From Oceanobacillus sp. Castelsardo (GTDB lineage Bacteria; Bacillota; Bacilli; Bacillales; Amphibacillaceae): 64,000 nucleotides of DNA. A program made the translations under genes and the position numbers. Below are positions 21,599 to 31,063 of the stretch, one piece after another. Every line of letters starts with the position of its first letter. The stretch's first letter is position 1. The stretch spans positions 1 to 64,000 of the forward strand of contig NZ_LYCS01000011.1 of NCBI RefSeq assembly GCF_001659985.1, read 5' to 3'. The notes under the pieces are model-generated. The model was not told where the DNA came from. It did no database searches and was given only the letters and a program-made list of their open reading frames with translations.

Positions 21599-22627
21599 CT
21601 ACTCGTTGGAAATCTTGACTGCTTGCTCTAATCCTGGCTTTGTTGGGACAACATTAATCCATGTTTGACCAGGTATAAACCCAATCTCTTCATCGCCCTT
21701 TACCGGGACAATTCTACCATTTCGATTCTCCCAATTCACTTTATTTATAAATCCTTTTTGCAGTAAGTACGCATTTCCTCCAGATTCTAAATCAATCTCT
21801 CTACGCCCAGCATCATCAATCACATGATGACTCGTCTCTACAATCAATATATTTTCTACCTCGATTGGTATTTCTGTATGAAGTTCAACTGTCTTCTCTC
21901 CATCACTAGATCTCGTATAACTACCAGAATCTTGATTATAGTCATATTGAACATTCGCAAATGAATAAGAATTAGAGTAAATCACCTCAATATGATGAGC
22001 TTGTTCTCCAGTTAATGATTCTATCTCATCAACTGATAGAAAAGGTAAAGCCTGATATTCTGCTTTAATATTATAACCTTTATCCTTTGCAACGTCATAG
22101 ACTGCACCTAACTGCAAATATGAATTATGTGGAGCCTTTCTAAAAGACTCTCTTTTAAATAAATAGCCATCATTATCATAAATAGATCCGTTTAAAAAGT
22201 CAGTACCACGATTAACAATCATATCATTAACAAAATCTGCCGCTCCATGATAAACATATAGCGCATTATAGCCATTTGCTAATTCAAAATAATATTCTCT
22301 AGCACTTCTTACTGGTCCAACGACTTCTGGTAAATTGCTATGATACAACGCTAAAAATCTCGTGATACTTCCCTCTGCTAACAGTTCAAAAACGATATCC
22401 GCTTGAGATAAACCGGTCTGTGGTCTAGCCTTTGGATGGTTATTAACCATTACACTAATCACACGGTTATCTACAGGTTCATTTGTTCCTAAGCCTGTTA
22501 AAGGATATATATTTTTAAAATTTCCATCTTCTGCTACGTTTTCTTTCTCTTTATTTTGTTCCGTATCATTGGAACATCCAACTAACCCAACAAGTATTAC
22601 GAGAAAGAATATTACCAGTTTTCTCAT
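21599..22627 (-). CDS. yerB: DUF3048 lipoprotein YerB
   Basis: Putative lipoprotein of the DUF3048 family (B. subtilis YerB), function unknown. Signal peptide with lipobox LVGLVGCSND (Cys about 19). The N-terminal DUF3048 domain has NHPKARPQTGLSQADIVFEL and VGPVRSAREYYFELA; the C-terminal domain ends GFIPGQTWINVVPTKPGLEQ. Length 342 fits. ATG preceded by AAAGGTGTTGG. It lies between yerA and yerC, as in B. subtilis; a remnant of the CCAGCTCCAGC repeat (22656-22673) sits just upstream. Confidence 0.9.
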   Translation of the reverse strand: MRKLVIFFLVILVGLVGCSNDTEQNKEKENVAEDGNFKNIYPLTGLGTNEPVDNRVISVMVNNHPKARPQTGLSQADIVFELLAEGSITRFLALYHSNLPEVVGPVRSAREYYFELANGYNALYVYHGAADFVNDMIVNRGTDFLNGSIYDNDGYLFKRESFRKAPHNSYLQLGAVYDVAKDKGYNIKAEYQALPFLSVDEIESLTGEQAHHIEVIYSNSYSFANVQYDYNQDSGSYTRSSDGEKTVELHTEIPIEVENILIVETSHHVIDDAGRREIDLESGGNAYLLQKGFINKVNWENRNGRIVPVKGDEEIGFIPGQTWINVVPTKPGLEQAVKISNE

Positions 22628-22655
22628 TATCCCAACACCTTTATATGTTTCTCGA

Positions 22656-22673
22656 CCACGTCCAGCTCCAGCT
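22656..22673. repeat. remnant of the structured GC-rich repeat
   Basis: CCACGTCCAGCTCCAGCT matches the first bases of the element at 14179-14505. Only this short end is present, between yerA and yerB. Confidence 0.5.
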
Positions 22674-22681
22674 ATTATATG

Positions 22682-24439
22682 TTAACACATTGTAGCTGGG
22701 AAGAGTATTTCATTCTTCTTAATATCAATGATTCCTTTTTGGGTAATTCGAATATATGGCAAATGTGTAGCAGATAAGAATAGTATGTTATAAATGGGAT
22801 CTTCAAATTGATAACCAAATTCCCTGAGATAGTTTGTTAATTCTCTTTCCTTCTCTATTATAACATCCATTGATTCCATCGACATAATTCCTCCAAGAGT
22901 TAGTGAAAGGTCAGTAAGTACTTCTCCTTTATGAACAAGCACAATTCCTCCACCAATTTCTTTTAATCTCTTCCATGCTAGTAAAATATCTTTTTTATTT
23001 TTACCAATAAAGATTAAGTCTCCAGACGAAGTAAAGGAACTAGCAATAGCTCCAAGTTGATTCGTGAATCCTTTGATCGTCGTATTTACTCTCCATTTAC
23101 CATTTTTATCAATTAATAAAAGAAAGGCGTCATCTTTATTTTCCGGAAGTTGTTCTGGTGTAATATCCACATTAATCGTATACGGTTTAACGATCACATT
23201 ATTAATCATTTCCAATCCCATTGGCATGGAAAACTGTAAATCCTTCTCTCCAAGTTCCCACTCAAAGTCCAGTGGAGCAATCCCATATTTCTCCCAATTA
23301 ATTTTATTAGAAAGTTCTTGTCTCTCATTGTCTTTTATTATCCATTGTCCTTTTGCTAGAACGCTAATGGGATGAGGTTCTTCCTTGCTTTCCAGTATAT
23401 TAATATGTGCAATACGGCCAGGTGCAATACTACCATGAGTCTCACTCAACTGAAAATGCCTAGCTACATTATAGCTACCCATTCGATAAGCTTCTTCAAT
23501 AGGTATTCCATTTTGAATTGCAATATCGATACAGACATTGATAAATCCCTTTTCTGAGAATAAAGGTGTTGGTCCATCCGTTGTAAATGTTAGATTATCA
23601 AAATTAGAAAGTCCTAGACTTAATATCTCCTTTACTAAAAGAGATAAATCAGGACGGATAGATGAATTCCTTAATGATACATTATAACCCAAACGGAGCC
23701 TTCTCATTACTTCTTGACCAGTAATTGGTTCATGATCAGAAGAAACTCCAAGTAATTTCATCTTCGTTAACGTCTTTTCTGATGCACCCGGAAGATGTCC
23801 CTCAACCGGCTTTCTTTGTCTTTTCGTTTCTTGGATCCAATATAGTAATCTGTCATTCCCTTCTAACAGGCTTGGCCAAGAAGTCAACTCTCCTCCTTGT
23901 ACAACAGAAGGATGAGAAATCCATGATAACATGTCTTCCGTATTGAAGATTTCTTCCTCATCTTGCACCGCAGTTTGTGGATCAAATCGGGACCACCAAT
24001 ACATGGAAACCGGTAAGTGATCAAAGTCTTCCAATATGGAAAACGCTTTCTTTTTGTCTAATAAAAAATGCCACATAAGGTTATCGTTCATCATTGTTGT
24101 GGTTCCGTATCTGGCAGCGTGCATTGCTAATTCTTCTGGGTTAGATAATAGAAATGGGTGGGAATGTGGCTCGATATAACCAGGAACTAGATATTTCCCT
24201 TCACAATCTATAACTTCCGTTTGTTCTAGTTTTTCTGGCATGTTATCCCCAACATAAATAATCCGATCACGATATATCCATATATTTGCTTTTATCCATT
24301 GTTTTATAAACACATTTAAATAAGTACTATTTTTAAGTACAAGCGTAGGAGCTTCTAGACCGTCTATTACTTTAACATGTTGTCTAAGTTCACGGCTTCT
24401 CCATTTATTTTCATTTGTATACATCGGCAAGCTCTCCAT
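22682..24439 (-). CDS. yerA: adenine deaminase family protein YerA
   Basis: Amidohydrolase of the adenine deaminase (AdeC) family, which converts adenine to hypoxanthine and ammonia. Metal-binding motif EPHSHPF near residue 100, His in VEGHLPGAS, SSDHEP and the acidic TDGPTPLF motif are in the usual order; the C-terminal domain of the family (GAIASSFTSSGDLIFIGKN, then a GGGIVLV strand) is present. Length 585 is typical. B. subtilis YerA is a paralogue of AdeC whose activity is less certain, so substrate is assigned with caution. The position beside the purine operon fits a salvage role. Confidence 0.85.
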   Translation of the reverse strand: MESLPMYTNENKWRSRELRQHVKVIDGLEAPTLVLKNSTYLNVFIKQWIKANIWIYRDRIIYVGDNMPEKLEQTEVIDCEGKYLVPGYIEPHSHPFLLSNPEELAMHAARYGTTTMMNDNLMWHFLLDKKKAFSILEDFDHLPVSMYWWSRFDPQTAVQDEEEIFNTEDMLSWISHPSVVQGGELTSWPSLLEGNDRLLYWIQETKRQRKPVEGHLPGASEKTLTKMKLLGVSSDHEPITGQEVMRRLRLGYNVSLRNSSIRPDLSLLVKEILSLGLSNFDNLTFTTDGPTPLFSEKGFINVCIDIAIQNGIPIEEAYRMGSYNVARHFQLSETHGSIAPGRIAHINILESKEEPHPISVLAKGQWIIKDNERQELSNKINWEKYGIAPLDFEWELGEKDLQFSMPMGLEMINNVIVKPYTINVDITPEQLPENKDDAFLLLIDKNGKWRVNTTIKGFTNQLGAIASSFTSSGDLIFIGKNKKDILLAWKRLKEIGGGIVLVHKGEVLTDLSLTLGGIMSMESMDVIIEKERELTNYLREFGYQFEDPIYNILFLSATHLPYIRITQKGIIDIKKNEILFPATMC

Positions 24440-24540
24440 TAATTTATAATTACTAATATTCTACCATACTATCAACCTTTATTATAGTAGTGTTTTCTTA
24501 ATACTTATTGACAAATTTTGCAAAGGGGTTCTATAAAGAA

Positions 24541-24574
24541 AAGCACAAGGAGCCTTTTTGCTTCACTTGTGCTT
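24541..24574 (-). terminator. terminator of the pur operon
   Basis: AAGCACAAG...CTTGTGCTT stem just after the purD stop; on the minus strand it is followed by TTCTTT. Confidence 0.8.
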
Positions 24575-24583
24575 CATGTTTTG

Positions 24584-25828
24584 TTATTTCAAACCAATAT
24601 CTTTACGGTAGAAGTAATTGTCATTATTCATAGAGTCTAATACTTGGTACACTTTTTGGTGTGCTGCTTGTAAGTTTGCCGCTTTTGCACCAACTAATAG
24701 AACACGACCTCCATCAGATACAAGTGTATCCCCTTCGAATTTTGTTCCAGCGTGGACAACATACATATCCTCCACCGCTGGAAAAGTCGGAATAACTGCT
24801 CCTTTTTTGTAAGGACCTGGATAGCCTGCAGATGCAAGAACAGTACCTAAACAAGACGCATCTTCCCATTCTAATTCAGGATCTTTCCCATCTAAAATAT
24901 CCACGAATACTTGAACGAGATCATTTTTTAGTAATGGTAAAACGACTTGAGTTTCAGGATCACCAAATCTAGTATTGAATTCAATGACTTTCGGGCCTGC
25001 TTCCGTCATAATTAAACCACCGTAAAGAATTCCCGTAAACGGTCTTCCTTCTAACATTAAACCATCAGCTGCTTTTTGGAGAACATTTTCTACGGAATAC
25101 GCGATATGCTCTTCCGTAATATCAGGAACTGGAGCAAATGAACCCATCCCACCAGTATTAGGACCTTCATCATGATCAAACGCCCGTTTATGATCTCGTG
25201 CTGGAACCATTGGATATACATTGTTTTCGTGAACAAATGCCATTAATGAGAATTCACGACCGTCCAAGAATTCTTCAATAACAACTTTAGAACCCGCTTC
25301 AGAAAAGGTTTTGGAAACTAGCATATCTTCCACTGCTTTTAAAGCTTGTTCTTTTGTTTCTGCAACAACGACACCTTTTCCAGCCGCTAGACCATCCGCT
25401 TTAATAACAATTGGTGCACCTTTTTCTTCAATGTATGCTGTCGCTTTCTCTACATCTGTAAAAGTCTCATATTCTGCTGTTGGTATATTGTATTTTTTCA
25501 TAAACTTCTTCGCAAAACTTTTACTTCCTTCTAGTAGAGCTGCCTCTTTTGTTGGGGCAAACACCTTTAGTCCTTCTTCCTGAAATCGATTTGCGATCCC
25601 TTCGTTTAATGGCGCTTCTGGTCCAACAATTGTTAAGTCAATTGCAGCTTCTTTCGCGAAGGAAACAAGGCCATCCATATCCAATTCATCAATTGGAACA
25701 CATGTAGCTTGTTCTTTCATTCCGCCATTACCTGGAGCAACGTAAAGTTTCGTAACTTGACTGCTTTTAGCAAGTTCAAGTACCATACTGTGCTCACGGC
25801 CACCTCTTCCTACTACTAAAACGTTCAT
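24584..25828 (-). CDS. purD: phosphoribosylamine-glycine ligase PurD
   Basis: Second enzyme of de novo purine synthesis: ATP-dependent joining of glycine to phosphoribosylamine. ATP-grasp protein with N-terminal VLVVGRGGREHSM, the KADGLAAGKGVVVAE lid region, the PARDHKRAFDHDEGPNTGGM loop and metal ligands in IEFNTRFGDPETQ. Start chosen at ATG (MNVLVVGRGG) with GGAGG eight bases upstream; five earlier codons are open but unneeded. 414 aa, normal. Last gene of the operon, 17 bases after purH. Confidence 0.96.
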   Translation of the reverse strand: MNVLVVGRGGREHSMVLELAKSSQVTKLYVAPGNGGMKEQATCVPIDELDMDGLVSFAKEAAIDLTIVGPEAPLNEGIANRFQEEGLKVFAPTKEAALLEGSKSFAKKFMKKYNIPTAEYETFTDVEKATAYIEEKGAPIVIKADGLAAGKGVVVAETKEQALKAVEDMLVSKTFSEAGSKVVIEEFLDGREFSLMAFVHENNVYPMVPARDHKRAFDHDEGPNTGGMGSFAPVPDITEEHIAYSVENVLQKAADGLMLEGRPFTGILYGGLIMTEAGPKVIEFNTRFGDPETQVVLPLLKNDLVQVFVDILDGKDPELEWEDASCLGTVLASAGYPGPYKKGAVIPTFPAVEDMYVVHAGTKFEGDTLVSDGGRVLLVGAKAANLQAAHQKVYQVLDSMNNDNYFYRKDIGLK

Positions 25829-25845
25829 TTCAAAGTCCTCCACTC

Positions 25846-27378
25846 TTAATGTTTAAAATGACGCATTCCGGTACACACCATTGTAATTCCATGTTCATCA
25901 CAGACATCGATGGAATCCTGGTCACGGATAGAACCACCTGGTTGGATAATAGCTGTTACACCGGCTTTTGCAGCTTCTTCTACGGTATCTGGCATTGGGA
26001 AAAATGCATCGGATGACATGACAGATCCTTTTGCTTTTTCACCCGCTTGTTCGATCGCGATTATCGCAGATCCAACTCGGTTCATTTGTCCCGCACCAAC
26101 TCCAATGGTTTGGCCATCTTTAGCTAGAACAATCGCATTAGATTTCACATGTTTCACTGCTTTCCAAGCAAATAACAAATCATGCAACTCTTGTTCTGTC
26201 GGTTGGCGTTTTGTGACAACTTTTAAATCATCTTTCTGCAGTTTCCCATTGTCTTGATCTTGAATTAGCACGCCGCCATTTACAGAAGTTAGTTTGTGGT
26301 TAACTACCTCTTTATCGTTCATTGGTAGTTCAAGTAAACGAATATTTTTCTTTTTCGTTAAAATTTCTAAAGCTTTCTCAGAGAAGCTTGGTGCAATAAC
26401 GATTTCTAAGAAAATTTCACTAAGTTTTTCTGCAGTAGGTAAATCTACTTCTTGATTTAGCGCAACAATACCACCGAAAATAGAAATGGGGTCTGCAGCA
26501 AAAGCACGGTTAAACGCATCAGATATGGAATTAGCCACACCAATTCCACAAGGGTTCATATGTTTTACAGCAACCGCCGCAGCTTGCGCACCATATTCCG
26601 CGAGAATTTCTAACGCTGCATTTGCATCTTGAATGTTGTTATAAGATAATTCTTTACCGTGTAGTTGTTTTGCAGCTGCAAGGCTCATCGTTTTAACCAT
26701 TGGACGTTTGTAGAATGCAGCTTTTTGATGTGGATTTTCACCGTAGCGTAAATCTTGAACTTTTTCATACGTAACGGTATATGTCTCTGGGAACACTTCA
26801 TTTGTTTCACCCATGAAGTATTCTGCAATCATTGCGTCATAGTTAGCTGTATGTCGGAAAACTTTTGCGGCTAGTTTTTGGCGTTTTTCAAAGTCTAGTG
26901 TATTTTCTTTTAAGGAAGTTAGAATATCTTCATAATCTTGTGGGTCCACCACTACAGTTACATTCTCGAAATTCTTTGCGGCAGAACGTAGCATTGTTGG
27001 GCCACCAATATCTATGTTTTCGATGATTTCTTCTTTAGATACGCCGACTTTTTCAAGGGTTTGTTTGAATGGGTATAAGTTTACGACGACCATGTCGATA
27101 GGGTCGATGTTATTTTCTTTCATTTGATTCATATGGTCTGGGTTAGAGCGTTTCGCAAGTAATCCTCCATGGACTAATGGGTGAAGTGTTTTTACTCGTC
27201 CATCCATAATTTCTGGAAAACCAGTTACTTCGTCGATTGCTTTTGCCGGGATTCCTGCTTCTTGAATTTTGCTTAATGTTCCACCAGTTGAGATAATCTC
27301 ATAATCTAGTTCTACGAGACCTTTGGCAAATTCTATGATATTTTGTTTATCTGAAACACTAATTAGTGCTCTTTTCAT
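25846..27378 (-). CDS. purH: bifunctional AICAR transformylase / IMP cyclohydrolase PurH
   Basis: Catalyses the last two steps to IMP. The N-terminal MGS-fold cyclohydrolase domain ([33 protein letters not shown]) is followed by the transformylase domain with [13 protein letters not shown], the active-site [11 protein letters not shown] and the C-terminal [18 protein letters not shown]. 510 aa, complete. Followed 17 bases later by purD. Upstream it is separated from purN by about 600 bases of non-coding repeats, an unusual interruption in this operon. Confidence 0.97.
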   Translation of the reverse strand: MKRALISVSDKQNIIEFAKGLVELDYEIISTGGTLSKIQEAGIPAKAIDEVTGFPEIMDGRVKTLHPLVHGGLLAKRSNPDHMNQMKENNIDPIDMVVVNLYPFKQTLEKVGVSKEEIIENIDIGGPTMLRSAAKNFENVTVVVDPQDYEDILTSLKENTLDFEKRQKLAAKVFRHTANYDAMIAEYFMGETNEVFPETYTVTYEKVQDLRYGENPHQKAAFYKRPMVKTMSLAAAKQLHGKELSYNNIQDANAALEILAEYGAQAAAVAVKHMNPCGIGVANSISDAFNRAFAADPISIFGGIVALNQEVDLPTAEKLSEIFLEIVIAPSFSEKALEILTKKKNIRLLELPMNDKEVVNHKLTSVNGGVLIQDQDNGKLQKDDLKVVTKRQPTEQELHDLLFAWKAVKHVKSNAIVLAKDGQTIGVGAGQMNRVGSAIIAIEQAGEKAKGSVMSSDAFFPMPDTVEEAAKAGVTAIIQPGGSIRDQDSIDVCDEHGITMVCTGMRHFKH

Positions 27379-27547
27379 TAGTTGAACCCTCCACTTTGTC
27401 TAGTATGTCAGTTTATTAGGACTCCTTTACACGAAGTAGCCCCATAATACACAGGGTCCGCAGCCCGAGCGTATAATAAAACTTCCATTTTTAATTTGTT
27501 AATATGAGTATCCTTTTACTCAGAATTATGTATAGTGCTATATCTAC

Positions 27548-27665
27548 CGCTACGGAAATACACTACGCTTTCCGCGGGTGCCCCGTGAGCCTCCTCGAGC
27601 TGACGCTCTGCGGGGTCTCACTTAGGTCACTATTCCCGCAGGAGTCTCCGTGTATTTCCTCCGCT
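27548..27665. repeat. GC-rich Bacillaceae intergenic repeat, orientation 1
   Basis: CGGAAATACACTACGCTTTCC through CCGCAGGAGTCTCCGTGTATT to TCCGCT. Strongly palindromic, far richer in GC than surrounding DNA. The same kind of element lies in the other orientation at 27734-27862. Both are inside the purH-purN gap. Such elements are common in Bacillaceae genomes. A short open frame across it is not a gene. Confidence 0.65.
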
Positions 27666-27733
27666 AGATGTTGCTTTGCAATGTTATAACATCTCTTTAC
27701 TGCTTAATGACACAGCAATGCTCTCTTATGATA

Positions 27734-27862
27734 GTTGATTGGAGCGGAGGGCAGTCGACTCCTGCGGGAACAGCACGTGTCTGAAGACCCCGCAGCGGTG
27801 GTTTTCCGCGAGGAGGCTGAAGCCGTGCCCGCGGAAAGCGACTGCCCGGAGCGAAAATCAAC
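27734..27862. repeat. GC-rich Bacillaceae intergenic repeat, orientation 2
   Basis: Ends are inverted (GTTGATT ... AATCAAC), with GGAGCGGAGGGCAGTCGACTC at one side and GCGGAAAGCGACTGCCCGGAG at the other, and CTCCTGCGGGAACAGC inside. Opposite in direction to 27548-27665 and related to it. Together with it the segment could form a large cruciform or RNA hairpin within the pur transcript. Confidence 0.65.
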
Positions 27863-27979
27863 AGCACTTACCTCCAGTAAGATATGTTCATAACAAGGAC
27901 AATTATTTATTCTGAGCTATTGGATAATCATTTTTGTTAATTGAAAACTATGCATTATCACAAAACAATAAGAGGAATA

Positions 27980-28540
27980 CTACTTTACTATTTCCCTTAT
28001 TACTCTTGGATATAGTTGATGCTCTACGTGGTGTATCTTTTCTTCTAGGGATTCTAGAGTTTCGTTTTCTTCTACTTCTACTTTTTCTTGGGCGATGATT
28101 GGTCCGGTGTCGATTCCTGAGTCGATGTAGTGGACGGTTACGCCTGTTGTTTTAACCCCAGCGTGATATGCCTGATCAATAGCGTCTTTTCCGGGAAAAT
28201 CAGGTAATAAGGAAGGGTGAATGTTTACGATTCTTCCCTCATACGCTTGAAGTAATACTGAGCCTACAATACGCATATATCCTGCGAGAAAAATCCAAGA
28301 AATATTTGCTTCTTTCAGCTTTTCAACTAATACTTTTTCATATTCCTCTTTAGAACCATAATCTTTTGGGTTAAAGACAAAAGTAGGAACTTGGTATTTT
28401 TCTGCTTTTTGAATAACAGTTGCTTTAGGCTTATCACAAATAAGTAGGACAATGTCACACGAAAGATCACCAGCTTCCATTATCGCCTCAAAATTACTAC
28501 CTGTACCAGAGGCAAAAATGGCTGCATTTCTTTTACTCAT
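27980..28540 (-). CDS. purN: phosphoribosylglycinamide formyltransferase PurN
   Basis: Third step of purine synthesis, formyl transfer from 10-formyltetrahydrofolate to GAR. N-terminal [17 protein letters not shown], active-site stretch [16 protein letters not shown] and [18 protein letters not shown] carry the conserved Asn, His and Asp. 186 aa, normal. Its ATG overlaps the purM stop by four bases (ATGA), so the two are coupled. Confidence 0.96.
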   Translation of the reverse strand: MSKRNAAIFASGTGSNFEAIMEAGDLSCDIVLLICDKPKATVIQKAEKYQVPTFVFNPKDYGSKEEYEKVLVEKLKEANISWIFLAGYMRIVGSVLLQAYEGRIVNIHPSLLPDFPGKDAIDQAYHAGVKTTGVTVHYIDSGIDTGPIIAQEKVEVEENETLESLEEKIHHVEHQLYPRVIREIVK

Positions 28541-29556
28541 GATTGGAAATGCACCCCTTCATCGGCTATAACTTTACCAATTACAGATGCCTTTTCTCCA
28601 TTTTCTTGAAGGATAGAGAGTACATTTTCTACCTTACCTTGTTCTACAACTAAGGCCATACCAACACCCATATTAAATACACCATACATTTCTGCATCTG
28701 GAATAGAGCCGAGCTTTTGTAAATAAGGAAAAATTTCAGGTACTTCCCAGCTATTCGATACAATTTCTACCCCTAATCCTTTAGGCATCATTCTTGGAAA
28801 GTTTTCGAAAAATCCGCCACCAGTAATATGGGAAATCCCTCTGATTTCATGTTTATCTATTACTCTAGCAACTGACTTTGCATAGATTTTGGTTGGAGTG
28901 AGTAGCGTTTCTCCCAAAGACTTTGATAATTCTTCAGGTGTTTCATTCAAATCTAAACCTTCTACTAATTTTCTCACTAAAGAATAACCATTCGAGTGGA
29001 TACCACTTGATGCAAGACCAATAATAGCATCTCCTTCTTGAATCGCCTCTCCAGTAATCAATTTAGATTTTTCCGCTATACCAACAACAAATCCTGCTAA
29101 ATCATACTCTTCATCATTGTACATACCAGGCATTTCTGCTGTTTCTCCACCGATAAGTGCTGCTCCAGCATTCACGCAACCATTCGATACCCCTGCTACA
29201 ATTTGCTCAATACGTTCGGGATCATTTTTTCCACATGCAATATAATCTAGGAAAAATAAGGCTTGTGCACCTTGAGCAACAATATCATTCACACACATGG
29301 CAACTAAATCGATCCCAACAGAATCATGTTTATTTAATTGAAATGCAAGTTTTAATTTCGTTCCAACACCATCTGTTCCTGAAACCATGACTGGTTCTTT
29401 ATAGTTAAAGTTGGATAAATCAAAAAGCCCCGCAAATGCCCCAATTCCACCTAATACTTCGGGACGTGTCGTTTTTGCAATATGCTTTTTCATACGTTCC
29501 ACTGCTTCATACCCTTTTTCTACATCTACTCCAGCTTGTTTATATACATCTGACAT
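28537..29556 (-). CDS. purM: phosphoribosylformylglycinamidine cyclo-ligase PurM
   Basis: Fifth step: ATP-dependent ring closure of FGAM to AIR. PurM/PurL-fold protein with [15 protein letters not shown], the [14 protein letters not shown] phosphate loop, the [17 protein letters not shown] motif and [11 protein letters not shown]. 339 aa, complete. Lies 79 bases after purF and overlaps purN by four. Confidence 0.97.
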   Translation of the reverse strand: MSDVYKQAGVDVEKGYEAVERMKKHIAKTTRPEVLGGIGAFAGLFDLSNFNYKEPVMVSGTDGVGTKLKLAFQLNKHDSVGIDLVAMCVNDIVAQGAQALFFLDYIACGKNDPERIEQIVAGVSNGCVNAGAALIGGETAEMPGMYNDEEYDLAGFVVGIAEKSKLITGEAIQEGDAIIGLASSGIHSNGYSLVRKLVEGLDLNETPEELSKSLGETLLTPTKIYAKSVARVIDKHEIRGISHITGGGFFENFPRMMPKGLGVEIVSNSWEVPEIFPYLQKLGSIPDAEMYGVFNMGVGMALVVEQGKVENVLSILQENGEKASVIGKVIADEGVHFQS

Positions 29557-29635
29557 CGTTGATTTTACACATCCTCTAGATATTCATATTCAGATTAGAA
29601 TAGGACGGCCGAAACCATCCTTCCTTATTTCTAAA

Positions 29636-31063
29636 TCACACGAAATGAAAATTTTTTTCTTCTTTCTCCTTTATAGGATAACCGCCAGACATACATGCTG
29701 TGCATAATCCTTGGTTAATAGAACGATCTTTCAATACTGCCTTTTCTAACCCATCTTCTGATAAAAATGCAATACTGTCCGCTCCGATAATTTCTGCAAT
29801 TTCACCAGCAGTATGGTTAGCAGCGATTAACTCCTCATATGTTGACATATCTATTCCGTAGTAACATGGATGCTCAATGGAAGGAGAAGCAATACGAACA
29901 TGCACTTCTTTTGCTCCAGCATCTTTTAGCATTTGAACAATACGTTTACTCGTTGTTCCACGGACAATGGAATCATCAATCATAATGACCCTTTTTCCTT
30001 CAATAATCCCGCGAACTGGAGAAAGTTTCATTTTTACGCCTTGTTCTCGTAGCTCCTGCGAAGGCTTAATAAATGTTCTACCAACATAACGGTTCTTAAT
30101 AATACCCATTTCATAAGGTAAACCACTTTCTTCAGCAAAACCAATAGCAGCCGAGATACTTGAGTCTGGTACCCCAATGACAATATCTGCATTTGTAGGG
30201 GCAGGTGCCTCTTTAGCTAACTCTTTTCCCATTTGTTTACGTGAAGCATGAACATTCACATAATTTTCATTACTATCTGGTCTAGATAAGTACACATATT
30301 CCATTGCACACAAAGTGCGCTTTTCTTGTTTGGCGAATCTGGATGATTTTAAACCATTATTATCAATTGTAATTAATTCTCCTGGTAAAACATCTCGTAC
30401 AAAAGTGGCACCAATTTGGTCAAACGCACATGTTTCTGATGCAATAACATAGGAATCTCCTAATAATCCAATAGATAGCGTGAAAATACCATGTGGATCA
30501 AGTGCTGCGTACAGTTTATCTTTCGTCAAGATAATATACGTATAAGCACCGTGTAATTTATTTAATGCCTTACTAATGGATCTTTCGTTAATATCTTGAC
30601 CATCTCGTTTAATTAAATGGGCTAAAATTTCGGTATCTGACGATGTCTGAAGAATACTGCCTTGCTTCTCTAGTTGCCCACGAAGTTCGTATGCATTGAT
30701 GATATTACCACTGTGTGCTAAAGCCATGCTCTCTGTTTGGGAATGGAATAATAATGGTTGAACATTTTCGATTCCATCTTGACCTTGAGTGGAGTATCTT
30801 ACATGACCAATTGCATAACGTCCTTGCAATTGGTCAAATTCTACATCCTTAAACACATCATTGACTAAATTTAAACCTTTATGGGCCTTCAATTCTCCAC
30901 CTACGTTTACAACAATCCCGGCTCCTTCTTGGCCACGATGTTGCAAAGCATGAAGACCATAATAAGTTAATTCTGCTGCTTTTTCATGACCCCAAATTCC
31001 GAACACTGGACATTCCTCACTTATTCTTTGGATTTCAGCAAGCTTGGGATGGCACCTCTCCAA
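29636..31063 (-). CDS. purF: amidophosphoribosyltransferase PurF
   Basis: First committed enzyme, making phosphoribosylamine from PRPP and glutamine. The N-terminal glutaminase nucleophile is Cys18 here ([11 protein letters not shown]), exposed by propeptide removal in relatives. PRPP motif [14 protein letters not shown] is present, as are four cysteines for the 4Fe-4S cluster ([25 protein letters not shown]). The only upstream start in frame is TTG at 31063, 43 bases inside purL; the ATG that relatives use (ATGCTTGCTGAA) reads AAGCTTGCTGAA here. Since the propeptide is cleaved, a longer one may be harmless. 475 aa. Confidence 0.94.
   Translation of the reverse strand: MERCHPKLAEIQRISEECPVFGIWGHEKAAELTYYGLHALQHRGQEGAGIVVNVGGELKAHKGLNLVNDVFKDVEFDQLQGRYAIGHVRYSTQGQDGIENVQPLLFHSQTESMALAHSGNIINAYELRGQLEKQGSILQTSSDTEILAHLIKRDGQDINERSISKALNKLHGAYTYIILTKDKLYAALDPHGIFTLSIGLLGDSYVIASETCAFDQIGATFVRDVLPGELITIDNNGLKSSRFAKQEKRTLCAMEYVYLSRPDSNENYVNVHASRKQMGKELAKEAPAPTNADIVIGVPDSSISAAIGFAEESGLPYEMGIIKNRYVGRTFIKPSQELREQGVKMKLSPVRGIIEGKRVIMIDDSIVRGTTSKRIVQMLKDAGAKEVHVRIASPSIEHPCYYGIDMSTYEELIAANHTAGEIAEIIGADSIAFLSEDGLEKAVLKDRSINQGLCTACMSGGYPIKEKEEKNFHFV

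Noticed and set aside
27504-27689. 61-codon plus-strand frame in the purH-purN gap
   Set aside because: Encoded by the GC-rich intergenic repeat; no ribosome site.
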